From assembly GCF_051124815.1 (NCBI RefSeq), contig NZ_CP118486.1, forward strand, positions 620,001 through 684,000: DNA of 64,000 nucleotides. Reading direction: 5' to 3'. The translations under genes were made by a program, and so were the position numbers. The stretch is from Azospirillum sp051124815 (GTDB taxonomy: Bacteria > Pseudomonadota > Alphaproteobacteria > Azospirillales > Azospirillaceae). Numbering within the stretch: position 1 is the stretch's first letter; the number at the start of each line of letters is the position of its first letter. Under the pieces are notes generated by a model. The model made no database searches. It was not told the origin of the DNA and saw only the letters and a program-made list of their open reading frames with translations. Shown here piece by piece: positions 57,191 to 64,000 of the stretch.

Positions 57191-57474
57191 TGGTCCGTAT
57201 CCTTAGGCGGTTGCGATGCGGCGCCACCATGGACAGACGGTTGGGGCATTGGTGAGGCATTTTTCCGGGATTCGGCGAATAAGGGGTAAATCCTGTTACT
57301 TTCCTGCGATCACTGGGCAATATCTGAAAATGGTTACCCAGCATAGGCGGTGATCGCCTCCACGATTGATGTAGGGGTAACTCTCCCGATGCCGGCCTAT
57401 TGCTCGGACAAGTCGCGGTTCCACGACTTCATCTGTCACGAAATCTTTCCAGAAAGACAGAATCATTCACCGCA

Positions 57475-57508
57475 AAGAAAAACGCCCCGCACGCGGACGT
57501 GCGGGGCG
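57475..57508 (-). terminator. Rho-independent terminator of the polyamine-type ABC operon
   Basis: CGCCCCGCACG-CGGA-CGTGCGGGGCG forms an 11-bp stem at 57483-57508, followed on the minus strand by TTTTTCTTT. It lies about 40 bases beyond the last permease stop. The DNA between it and the start of the beta-helix gene (57191-57474) is AT-richer and probably contains that gene's promoter; no other gene is seen. Confidence 0.8.
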
Positions 57509-57547
57509 CTCAAGTCTGGGGAGGAAACGCAGTAGAGAAAACCGGTC

Positions 57548-58348
57548 TCAGTCGCGGCCCTTGCCGACCAGCAGCCGCTCCAAGCCATAGAAGCGGTCGA
57601 GCACCAGCATGGCCGCCACGGTCAGGAAGATCAGCACCGCCGACACCGCCGCGACCAGCGGGTCGATGTTGTCCTGGATGTAGAGGAACAGGCGGACGGG
57701 CAGGGTGGTGGTCTCCGGCGAGGCGATGAAGACCGTCATCGTCACCTCGTCGAAGCTGTTGATGAAGGCCAGCACCCATCCGCTCGCCACGCCCGGCAGG
57801 ATCAGCGGCAGCGTCACCCGGCGGAAGCAGGTCCAGGACGACGCGCCCAGCGACGCCGCCGCATTCTCCACCGCCCGGTCCATGCCGGTCGATGCCGCCA
57901 GGATCAGGCGCAGGGCGAAGGGCAGGATGATGATGACATGGCTCAGCACCAGCCCGGTGAAGGTGCCGCCCAGCCCGATCATGGTGAAGAAGCGCAGGAA
58001 GGCGATGCCGAGGACGATGTGCGGCACCATCAGCGGCGACAGGAACAGCGCCTGGATCGCCTCGCGTCCGAAGAACTGGTGGCGGGCGATGGCCAGCGCC
58101 GCCGGCACCGCCACCAGGATCGCCAGCGTCGACGACACCGCCCCCAGCAGCAGGCTGTCCTTGAAGGCGCGGATGAACTCCGGATTGTCGCCGATGGCGC
58201 GGAACCAGCGCAGCGACAGCCCCTCTGTCGGCAGCGACAGGTAGCCTTGCGAGGTGAAGGCCACCGCGCAGACGATGACGATCGGCGCCAGCAGGAAGCC
58301 CAGGAACAGGACGTGGAAGATCAGGGCGATCGGACCGTTGCGGTTCAT
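57548..58348 (-). CDS. ABC transporter permease, PotC type
   Basis: A 266-residue inner-membrane protein with six hydrophobic segments and the permease signature at about 160-185 (NAAASLGASSWTCFRRVTLP, then LILPGVASGWVLAF). It is the second permease of a spermidine/putrescine-type system and the last gene of the operon, overlapping the previous gene by four bases (ATGA) and followed by a strong terminator. Confidence 0.9.
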   Translation of the reverse strand: MNRNGPIALIFHVLFLGFLLAPIVIVCAVAFTSQGYLSLPTEGLSLRWFRAIGDNPEFIRAFKDSLLLGAVSSTLAILVAVPAALAIARHQFFGREAIQALFLSPLMVPHIVLGIAFLRFFTMIGLGGTFTGLVLSHVIIILPFALRLILAASTGMDRAVENAAASLGASSWTCFRRVTLPLILPGVASGWVLAFINSFDEVTMTVFIASPETTTLPVRLFLYIQDNIDPLVAAVSAVLIFLTVAAMLVLDRFYGLERLLVGKGRD

Positions 58349-59274
58349 TCGAACACCTGTTTGTAGCGACGTTCGACCAGCCGGTTGCAGCCGACGATGA
58401 TGACGATGTTGGCGATCAGCAGCAGCACCGCCACCGTGGCACCCAGCGGCCAGTTCAGCGTGTTCAGGAACTCGTCATAGGCCAGCGTCGCCGCCACCTT
58501 CAGCCGCCGCCCGCCGATGATCGCCGGGGTGGCGAAGGCGCTGGCCGCCAGCGCGAAGACGATGATCGACCCCGACAGGATGCCCGGCACGATCTGCGGC
58601 AGCACCACCCGGCGCATCACCGTCAGCGGCCCGGCGCCCAGCGACAGCGCCGCATTCTCCACCTGCGGGTCGAGCCGCTGGAGCGAGGCCCACACCGACA
58701 GCACCATGAAGGGCACCAGCACATGGGTCAGCGCGATGACGACGCCGGTCTCCGTATACATGAACTCGATCGGCGTCGCGATCAGCCCCAGCCCCATCAG
58801 CCCCTGGTTGACCAGCCCGGTGGAGCCGAACAGCAGCGCCCAGCCCAGCGTGCGCGACACCACCGAGATCAGCAGCGGCCCCAGCACGATCAGCAGGCAC
58901 AGGCCCCGCCACGGCGACTTCATCCGGCGCAGGATATAGGCCTCCGGCGCGCCGAACACCGCGCACAGCAGCGTCACCAGCGCTGCGATGCGGAAGGTGC
59001 GCAGAAACACCTCGTGGAAATAGTCGTCGGCGATGATGTCGGCATAGTTGCCGAGCTGCCAGACATTCTGGATGCCGCCATAGAAGCTGAAGCTGTTCAG
59101 CGACAACAGGAAGGTCATCACCAGCGGCACCAGCAGCAGCACCGCGCACAGCGCCAGCCCCGGCGCGCTCAGCAGATAGGGCGCCAGCGGCCAGCGGCGC
59201 CGGCGGCGCGGCGGCGGCGGCGCGGACGCCTGGGCGCCGGAAACCTGGGTTTCGGTGGAAGCCGCCATGCTCAT
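58345..59274 (-). CDS. ABC transporter permease, PotB type
   Basis: A 309-residue inner-membrane protein. An N-terminal Pro/Arg-rich cytoplasmic tail (about 1-30) precedes six hydrophobic segments; the coupling motif is NAALSLGAGPLTVMRRVVLP near 208. It forms a heterodimer with the PotC-type permease. It overlaps the ATPase by ATGA. Confidence 0.9.
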   Translation of the reverse strand: MSMAASTETQVSGAQASAPPPPRRRRRWPLAPYLLSAPGLALCAVLLLVPLVMTFLLSLNSFSFYGGIQNVWQLGNYADIIADDYFHEVFLRTFRIAALVTLLCAVFGAPEAYILRRMKSPWRGLCLLIVLGPLLISVVSRTLGWALLFGSTGLVNQGLMGLGLIATPIEFMYTETGVVIALTHVLVPFMVLSVWASLQRLDPQVENAALSLGAGPLTVMRRVVLPQIVPGILSGSIIVFALAASAFATPAIIGGRRLKVAATLAYDEFLNTLNWPLGATVAVLLLIANIVIIVGCNRLVERRYKQVFE

Positions 59275-60347
59275 GCCGCCTCCCGCACGCCGGAAGCCGC
59301 ATCCGGATCGGCGGGCATCACCGCCATGTCCTGCGGGCGCCAGCCGACCATCACCCGCTCGCGCTCGGCGGGCAGGGGAGAGCCGTCATGCTGGCGGATC
59401 ACCATCAGGCGGCCGGCGGCGGTCTCGATCTCGAACAGCCATTGCGTGCCCTGGAAGACGCGGGCCAGCACCGTGCCGCTCAAGCCTCCTGCATCGACGA
59501 AGCCGATCTTCTCCGGCCGCACCGCCAGCGCCCCCGGCCCCGCGGGCACCGGCTGCGACACCGGCCAGACGGAATCCGCCACGGTGATGACGGCGCCGCC
59601 GCCCGCACCGCTGCCGACCATTCCCGGCAGCAGGTTGGTGCGGCCCAGGAAATTGGCGACGAAGGCGTTGGCCGGCCGGTCGTAGGCTTCCTGCGGCGTC
59701 GCGACCTGCTGGATGCGTCCCTTGTTCATCACCACCACGCGGTCGGACAGCGCCATCGCCTCCGACTGGTCGTGGGTGACCAGGATCATGGTGGTGCCGA
59801 CGGTGCGCTGGATGCGGCGCAGCTCGATCTGCATCTCCTCGCGCATCTTGGCGTCCAGGTTCGACAGCGGCTCGTCCAGCAGCAGCAGGCTCGGCTTGAT
59901 GACCAGCGCCCGCGCCAGCGCCACACGCTGCTGCTGTCCGCCCGACATCCGCCGCGGGTGGCGGTCGCCATACTGCTCCAGCCCGACCAGCTTCAGCGCC
60001 TCGGCCACCATGCGCTCACGGTCGGCGCGGGCGATCTTCCGCATCTCCAGGCCGAAGGCGACATTCTCCGCCGCGGTCATGTGCGGGAACAGGGCATAGC
60101 TCTGGAAGACGATGCCCAGCCCGCGCTCGTTCGGCTTCTTCGCCAGCAGATCCTGGCCGTCCAGCGTCACCCGCCCGCCATCGGCGTCCAGGAAGCCGGC
60201 GATCATCTGCAAGGTGGTGGTCTTGCCGCAGCCCGACGGCCCCAGCAGCGAGATCAGTTCGCCCTTCTCCACCGTCAGCGAGACGCGATCGACCGCCGTC
60301 CAGTTTCCGAAGCGCTTGGTCAGTTGGTCGAGAACCAGATAAGCCAT
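59271..60347 (-). CDS. ABC transporter ATP-binding protein, PotA type
   Basis: A 358-residue ATPase with the nucleotide-binding domain at 1-235 (Walker A LLGPSGCGKTTTLQM, Q-loop FQSYALFPHMT, signature MSGGQQQRVALARAL, Walker B LLLLDEPLSNLD, switch THDQSEAM) and a C-terminal TOBE-type beta domain (about 280-350) characteristic of polyamine, iron and sugar importers. Its start at 60347 follows the repeat-filled gap behind the binding-protein gene. Confidence 0.92.
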   Translation of the reverse strand: MAYLVLDQLTKRFGNWTAVDRVSLTVEKGELISLLGPSGCGKTTTLQMIAGFLDADGGRVTLDGQDLLAKKPNERGLGIVFQSYALFPHMTAAENVAFGLEMRKIARADRERMVAEALKLVGLEQYGDRHPRRMSGGQQQRVALARALVIKPSLLLLDEPLSNLDAKMREEMQIELRRIQRTVGTTMILVTHDQSEAMALSDRVVVMNKGRIQQVATPQEAYDRPANAFVANFLGRTNLLPGMVGSGAGGGAVITVADSVWPVSQPVPAGPGALAVRPEKIGFVDAGGLSGTVLARVFQGTQWLFEIETAAGRLMVIRQHDGSPLPAERERVMVGWRPQDMAVMPADPDAASGVREAA

Positions 60348-60370
60348 GCCGTCGTCTCCCTCTTCCCTTT

Positions 60371-60481
60371 ATCTCCCTCTCCCCCGGAGAGGGTCGGGGT
60401 GAGGGGATGCACAAAGGGTGGATTCTCGAGAATCCTCTGCCGCGCGACCCTCCCCTAACCCTCTCCCCGGGGGGAGAGGGG
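60371..60481. repeat. dispersed palindromic repeat, family B copy 4 (full)
   Basis: CTCCCTCTCCCCCGGAGAGG and its complement near TAACCCTCTCCCCGGGGGG flank GGTGGATTCTCGAGAATCC. It sits between the binding protein and ATPase genes of the polyamine-type operon. Confidence 0.8.
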
Positions 60482-60495
60482 ATTAGCCCCTTACC

Positions 60496-61551
60496 TCAGC
60501 GCTCGATCTCGCGGGTCCAGCGACGGTTCCACTGCTCGCGGTTCTTGTTGATGGTGTCCCAATCCATCACCAGCAGCTTGCCGACCTGTTCCGGGCCATA
60601 GGGGATGCCGGCCTGCTTGTCGGCGGGCAGTTCCACCGTCTTGTTGACCGGGCCGAAACCGGCGTTGAGCGCCAGAGCCGTCTGCGCCTCCGCCCCCAGC
60701 ATGTGCTGGATGAACTTCTGCGCCTCGGCGGCCTTGTCGCTGCCGGCGACCTGACAGGCGGCGGAGCCGAGCGCGACGCCGCCTTCCTTGGGATAGGTGA
60801 AGGTGGCGGGGAAGCCGGTGTCGGCCAGCGCCTTGGCCCGGCCCGACCCCCACACGGCGATGACCGCCTGGTTGCTCTGGAACAGCTCGGTCATCTTGCC
60901 CGGCGACGGCTCATAGGCCAGGACGTTGGGGTTGACCTTGTCCTTGAACTCCTTGAAGCCGGGCTCGATGTTGGCTTCGCCGCCGCCGTTCAGGCGGGCC
61001 ATCATCACCAGCGCGTGCAGGCCGTAGGTGTTGTTGATCGGCGGAACCACCAGCTTCTTCTTGAAGCGCGGGTCCTCGATGTCCTTCCACGAGGTCGGGG
61101 CCGGGATCTTGTTCTCGTCGAAATACGCCTTGTTGTAGACGATGCCGGTGCCGACCACGCCGATGCTGACCGCCTTGCCCGACGGCATCTTCGCCAGATC
61201 ATAGAGCTGGTCGTAGACCGGCGCCTTCTGCAGATCGGCGCAGAAATTCAGCGACACCGCCTGATACATCGGCCCATCGTCGAGGATGACGACGTCGATC
61301 TGCTGGTTGCCCTTCTGGGCCTGCAGCTTGGCGAGGTTGTCGGTGGAGTTGCCGGCGACATACTCGACCTTCACGCCCGTCGCCTTTTCGAAGGCCGGGA
61401 TGATGTCCTTGCGCATGGTCTGCTCGTAGGAGCCGCCATAGGCGGCGACATAGAGCGTCTTGTCCTGGGCCTGGGCCGTCTGGACCGCGGCCATGCCGCA
61501 CCACAGGGCCGCCGTCGCCATCAACCCGCACATCACGGAGCGCATCGTCAT
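60496..61551 (-). CDS. ABC transporter substrate-binding protein, PotD/PotF-like
   Basis: A 351-residue periplasmic protein with a signal peptide (about 1-28, ending TAQAQD). The mature part starts KTLYVAAYGGSYEQTMRKDI, typical of the spermidine/putrescine and Fe/thiamine-type binding-protein class, and has VGTGIVYNKAYFDENKIPAP near 125 with the conserved PTSWKDIEDPRFKKKLVVPP. It begins the operon SBP-ATPase-permease-permease. The exact ligand is not shown; polyamine, opine or amino-acid-type compounds are all plausible. Confidence 0.88.
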   Translation of the reverse strand: MTMRSVMCGLMATAALWCGMAAVQTAQAQDKTLYVAAYGGSYEQTMRKDIIPAFEKATGVKVEYVAGNSTDNLAKLQAQKGNQQIDVVILDDGPMYQAVSLNFCADLQKAPVYDQLYDLAKMPSGKAVSIGVVGTGIVYNKAYFDENKIPAPTSWKDIEDPRFKKKLVVPPINNTYGLHALVMMARLNGGGEANIEPGFKEFKDKVNPNVLAYEPSPGKMTELFQSNQAVIAVWGSGRAKALADTGFPATFTYPKEGGVALGSAACQVAGSDKAAEAQKFIQHMLGAEAQTALALNAGFGPVNKTVELPADKQAGIPYGPEQVGKLLVMDWDTINKNREQWNRRWTREIER

Positions 61552-61793
61552 TCTCCTCTAGAGCCTGTTTCCCTGTTTGCGGTCCTGTTCACGATCCTGG
61601 GGAGCATCCGGGCCTGATCTTCAAATCCGGTCGCACTGCCGGTCCGGATCGCCGCTTTTACCGTCCCTCGTCTTGCCGTTCGCATGTCTGCGGGCTGTTT
61701 TTCAGGATGGTCGCGGCCAGGACTTGGGCCAAGGGTGATGGCCCAGTCACATAACCGTCAAATCGAATTCCCGCCATCATTCATCCACTAATG
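61552..61793. other. 242-bp gap upstream of the binding-protein operon
   Basis: Contains the promoter region for the operon starting at 61551 and the 3' side of the LysR gene. AT-rich pieces (TTCATCCACTAATGTTATAA at 61780-61799) adjoin the LysR stop. No gene, repeat or terminator was supported. Confidence 0.5.
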
Positions 61794-62747
61794 TTATAAT
61801 TCCGTGCCGCGAACGAGTTGGTGGTCGTTTCCGGTGCCGCCGGTGCCGAGAAAATCGTCGCGGAAGCGCGTCGCCTCCTCCCTGAAGCCGGCCAGGAAGT
61901 CCTCGGCGATCATCGACAGCGGTACCTGGGCGGAGCGCAGGATGGCGATGTCGAAGCCGATGCGCGGTTCGAAGGCGCGGACGATCAGCCCGTGCGGGAC
62001 GTAATCCTGGGCGGTGAAGGGATCGACGATGGACACGCCGTAGCCGGCCGCCACCATGGCGCAGGCGTTCATGGTCAACTGGGCCTCCACCCGCATCACC
62101 CGCGCCACGTCATGGTCGGCGAAGGCGGTGTCGATGCGGGAGCGCAGCAGGGCCGGCGGGGTGGTTGAAATGAAGCTCTCGCCTTCGAAGTCCTTCGGCA
62201 CCAGGACATCCTTGGCGGCCAGCGGGTGGCCGGGCGGCAGGATGGCGACGGCCGGAATGCCATGGATCTTCTCGGTCACCACCGCCGCATGGTCGATGGG
62301 GGTGTGGGCGAAACCCAACTCGCATTGCCCGGTCGCCACCCAGTCGAGGATGATGGGGGAGGTGCTGCCACGCAGCGCGATGTCCACCCGCGGCCGCTCG
62401 GCGAGGAAGCGCGCGACGTAGCGCGGCAGGAACCCCACGCCCAGCGCCGGCATCGCCGCCACCCGCAATGCCCCGCTGCGCCGGGCGGTCAGGTCGCGCG
62501 CCGTCTGTTCGATCAGTTCCAGCCCGACGAAGGCGCGGTCCACCACCTGATAGAGCGAGATCGCCTCGCTGGTCGGCGCGATGCGAGGCCCCCGCCGTTC
62601 GAACAGAGTCAGCTTCAGCGCATATTGCAGGTCGCCGATCAGCCGGCTGACCGCCGGTTGCGAAATGTTCAGCAACTCCGCCGCCGCGGTGATGCCGCCG
62701 GTCAGCATCACCGCGCGGAAGGCCTCGATCTGGCGCGGATTTATCAT
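61794..62747 (-). CDS. LysR-family transcriptional regulator
   Basis: A 317-residue regulator with a winged helix-turn-helix (RQIEAFRAVMLTGGITAAAE, then NISQPAVSRLIGDLQYALKL) and an effector domain from about residue 90 (MPALGVGFLPRYVARFLAER). It has the sequence features of the opine/amino-acid branch (NocR/OccR-like start INPRQIEAFRAVM), which suits a neighbouring ABC importer and flavin amine oxidase. It is upstream of, and in the same direction as, the transporter operon, with 242 bp between. Confidence 0.87.
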   Translation of the reverse strand: MINPRQIEAFRAVMLTGGITAAAELLNISQPAVSRLIGDLQYALKLTLFERRGPRIAPTSEAISLYQVVDRAFVGLELIEQTARDLTARRSGALRVAAMPALGVGFLPRYVARFLAERPRVDIALRGSTSPIILDWVATGQCELGFAHTPIDHAAVVTEKIHGIPAVAILPPGHPLAAKDVLVPKDFEGESFISTTPPALLRSRIDTAFADHDVARVMRVEAQLTMNACAMVAAGYGVSIVDPFTAQDYVPHGLIVRAFEPRIGFDIAILRSAQVPLSMIAEDFLAGFREEATRFRDDFLGTGGTGNDHQLVRGTEL

Positions 62748-62795
62748 GGCTGCCGCCCCATGGCGTTGGCTCTCCCGTTCACGATTCCGAGCTTT

Positions 62796-62888
62796 TCTCG
62801 GCCGTCATTCCCGCGAAGGCGGGAATCCAGCCGACGCAACAGGTGAACCGCGGAGTTTCCTGGATCCCCGCCTTCGCGGGGATGACGG
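62796..62888. repeat. dispersed palindromic repeat, family A copy 7
   Basis: TCTCGGCCGTCATTCCCGCG and GATCCCCGCCTTCGCGGGGA plus TGACGG are the arms. It lies just upstream of the LysR gene within the divergent gap 62748-63247. Confidence 0.85.
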
Positions 62889-63013
62889 CAGAGGATGGCC
62901 CCTGAACACTCACACCCCCCGGCGGACACATAACATTCGGTCATGAAACACCCCTTCGATCTGATTTGACAGTTATAGGTTGGCTGCCGATGCTGTCGCA
63001 AGGATCGAGGAGC

Positions 63014-63052
63014 GGCGGAGCGCCGCCGGGTAGAATCCCGCGGCGCTCCGCC
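63014..63052. promoter_or_regulatory. long stem-loop in the LysR/flavoprotein divergent gap
   Basis: GGCGGAGCGCCGCCGGG and CCCGCGGCGCTCCGCC pair over 16 bp with one bulged base around TAGAAT. No T-run follows on either side, so a regulatory or mRNA-structure role is more likely than termination. About 200 bp before the flavoprotein start. Confidence 0.45.
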
Positions 63053-63247
63053 AAAGAAAACCCTGCACTTCGCAATCCATCCATGTGTAACGCCGGCGGA
63101 TCCGGCGTGCCTGAAATGATATGCGCGACATTCATAAGTATTCGGCACCGCATGGCTGTGCCAAATTCTGCGATGCGCGCCAAACGATAACGGCGGCGGC
63201 CGGTGCGCACGAAAAATGGTGCAGCGCCGGCGGCGGGAGTGGAGACG

Positions 63248-64000
63248 ATGACGCAGCCCAGTCGGGGCGGAGAGTACGACGTCGCCGTGATCGGCGGCGG
63301 GCTGGTCGGATCGGCGCTGGCCTGGGGCCTCGCCCGGTCGGGCCAGAAGGTCGCGATGCTGGACGAGGGCGACATCGCCGTCCGCCCGTCGCGCGGCAAC
63401 TTCGCCCTGGTTTGGGTCCAGGGCAAGGGTCTCGGCATGGCGGAATACGCCGGCTGGACCAAGCAATCCTCCGACGAGTGGGGCGGCTTCGCCGACCTGC
63501 TGCGCGAGCAGACCGGTCTCGACGTCGCCTACCGGCGCCCCGGCGGCTTCATGCCGATGCTGTCGGAAGAGGATCTGCAGGCCCGCGCCAACACCATGAT
63601 GCGGCTGCACAACCAGCCCGACATGATCCCGTACCCCTACGAGGTGATGGACCGCGAGACCCTGCGCAAGGAGCTGCCCTTCATCGGCCCCGACGTGGTC
63701 GGCGGCACCTATTGCCCGCTGGACGGCCACTGCAACTCGCTGAGGCTGCTGCGCACCCTGCACAAGGGCATCGGCCTGCTCGGCGTCGATTACCGCCCCA
63801 ACCACCGGGTGGAGACCATCGAGCATCGCGACGGCGGCTTCCGCATGAACACCGCGGCCGGGGAAGTCCGCGCGGGCAAGATCGTGCTGGCCGCCGGCCA
63901 TGACAGCGCCCGGCTGGCGCCGATGGTCGGGCTGTCGGCCCCCGTCCGCCCCCAGCGCGGCCATGTCATCGTCACCGAGAAGACGGCGCCCTTCCTGCAC
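63248..64000 (+). CDS. FAD-dependent amine/D-amino-acid oxidase-like flavoprotein, cut by the window end
   Basis: The frame from the ATG at 63248 stays open to the last base (251 codons). It begins YDVAVIGGGLVGSALAWGLA, a GxGxxG FAD-binding loop, followed by VAMLDEGDIAVRPSRGNFAL; later GKIVLAAGHDSARLAPMVGL and VRPQRGHVIVTEK match the DadA/glycine-oxidase (DAO) family. GGGAGTGGAGACG precedes the start. Divergent from the LysR regulator, it probably oxidises the amine or amino acid imported by the neighbouring ABC system. Its C-terminus is outside the window. Confidence 0.85.
   Translation, partial: MTQPSRGGEYDVAVIGGGLVGSALAWGLARSGQKVAMLDEGDIAVRPSRGNFALVWVQGKGLGMAEYAGWTKQSSDEWGGFADLLREQTGLDVAYRRPGGFMPMLSEEDLQARANTMMRLHNQPDMIPYPYEVMDRETLRKELPFIGPDVVGGTYCPLDGHCNSLRLLRTLHKGIGLLGVDYRPNHRVETIEHRDGGFRMNTAAGEVRAGKIVLAAGHDSARLAPMVGLSAPVRPQRGHVIVTEKTAPFLH

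Noticed and set aside
57548..61551. Assigning potABCD as gene symbols
   Set aside because: The operon has the right architecture but the binding-protein class covers several ligands, and the LysR and flavoprotein neighbours suggest something other than simple spermidine or putrescine.
1..64000. tRNA and rRNA genes
   Set aside because: No stretch with tRNA cloverleaf bases (GTTCRANNC with a matching acceptor stem) or conserved rRNA segments was noticed; a dedicated covariance search could still find one.

Overview
The window is GC-rich, densely coded alphaproteobacterial DNA. The gene families (tandem-PAS FixL with FixJ and an Fnr-type regulator, NnrS, a haem-sensor style Crp/Fnr protein, an xylBAFHG xylose locus, many ABC uptake operons) point to Rhodospirillales and most likely Azospirillum or a close relative; this is inference from protein content, not a database match. 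A replication initiator gene next to an iteron array at about 28.3-30.2 kb says that the molecule is a plasmid or chromid rather than the main chromosome, or carries a replicon-derived module. No rRNA, tRNA, CRISPR array or intact insertion sequence was seen.

Layout. 0-3.1 kb: start of an SDR dehydrogenase divergent from a LysR regulator, then a MATE exporter. 3.4-8.8 kb: a nitric-oxide/nitrogen-oxide response cluster (hemerythrin, DUF2249, DUF1858, Crp/Fnr, NnrS) in which four TTG-N8-CAA boxes sit 70-84 bp upstream of start codons; a VOC protein and an SDR lie among these. 8.8-14.3 kb: glutathionyl-hydroquinone reductase, YceI, a membrane protein, a LysR regulator and an orphan SF2 helicase. 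14.8-22.1 kb: a complete xylose locus (LacI-type repressor, xylB, xylA, xylF, xylH, one-domain xylG). 22.2-25.5 kb: a translationally coupled trio of DUF2236/MpaB oxygenase, sulfotransferase and catalase-like haem protein. 25.5-28.0 kb: a TAXI binding protein and a proline-rich SEL1-type protein. 28.3-31.8 kb: the replication module. 31.9 kb: UV-damage endonuclease. 33.0-39.6 kb: an oxygen-sensing block (FixL with two haem-type PAS domains, FixJ, receiver-only protein, Fnr/FixK-type regulator) followed by bifunctional adhE. 39.9-43.4 kb: remnant of an enolase-superfamily gene, a large FAD/Fe-S dehydrogenase and an orphan relative of the sensory-rhodopsin transducer. 43.6-45.4 kb: GH15 glucoamylase-like hydrolase. 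45.6-54.3 kb: an eight-gene minus-strand operon (ABC transporter of the NMT1/Ssu type, enolase-superfamily dehydratase, Gfo/Idh/MocA oxidoreductase, DUF993 protein, TIM-barrel epimerase, TetR regulator) with a perfect palindrome before its first gene. 54.5-57.2 kb: DUF983 plus a 46-residue protein, and a large beta-helix protein with a xylan-binding-type domain and no signal peptide. 57.5-64 kb: a polyamine-type ABC operon, a LysR regulator and the start of a D-amino-acid-oxidase-like flavoprotein.

Two families of palindromic intergenic repeats are dispersed through the window (seven copies of a GTCATTCCCGCGAAGGCGGG type, four of a CCCTCTCCCC/GGGGAGAGGG type). The second type runs into three coding sequences and supplies their C-terminal tails. 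The best candidates for undescribed biology are the double-haem FixL, the 21-bp-phased iteron origin, the NO regulon, the oxygenase/sulfotransferase/catalase-like operon, and the DUF993-containing catabolic operon.
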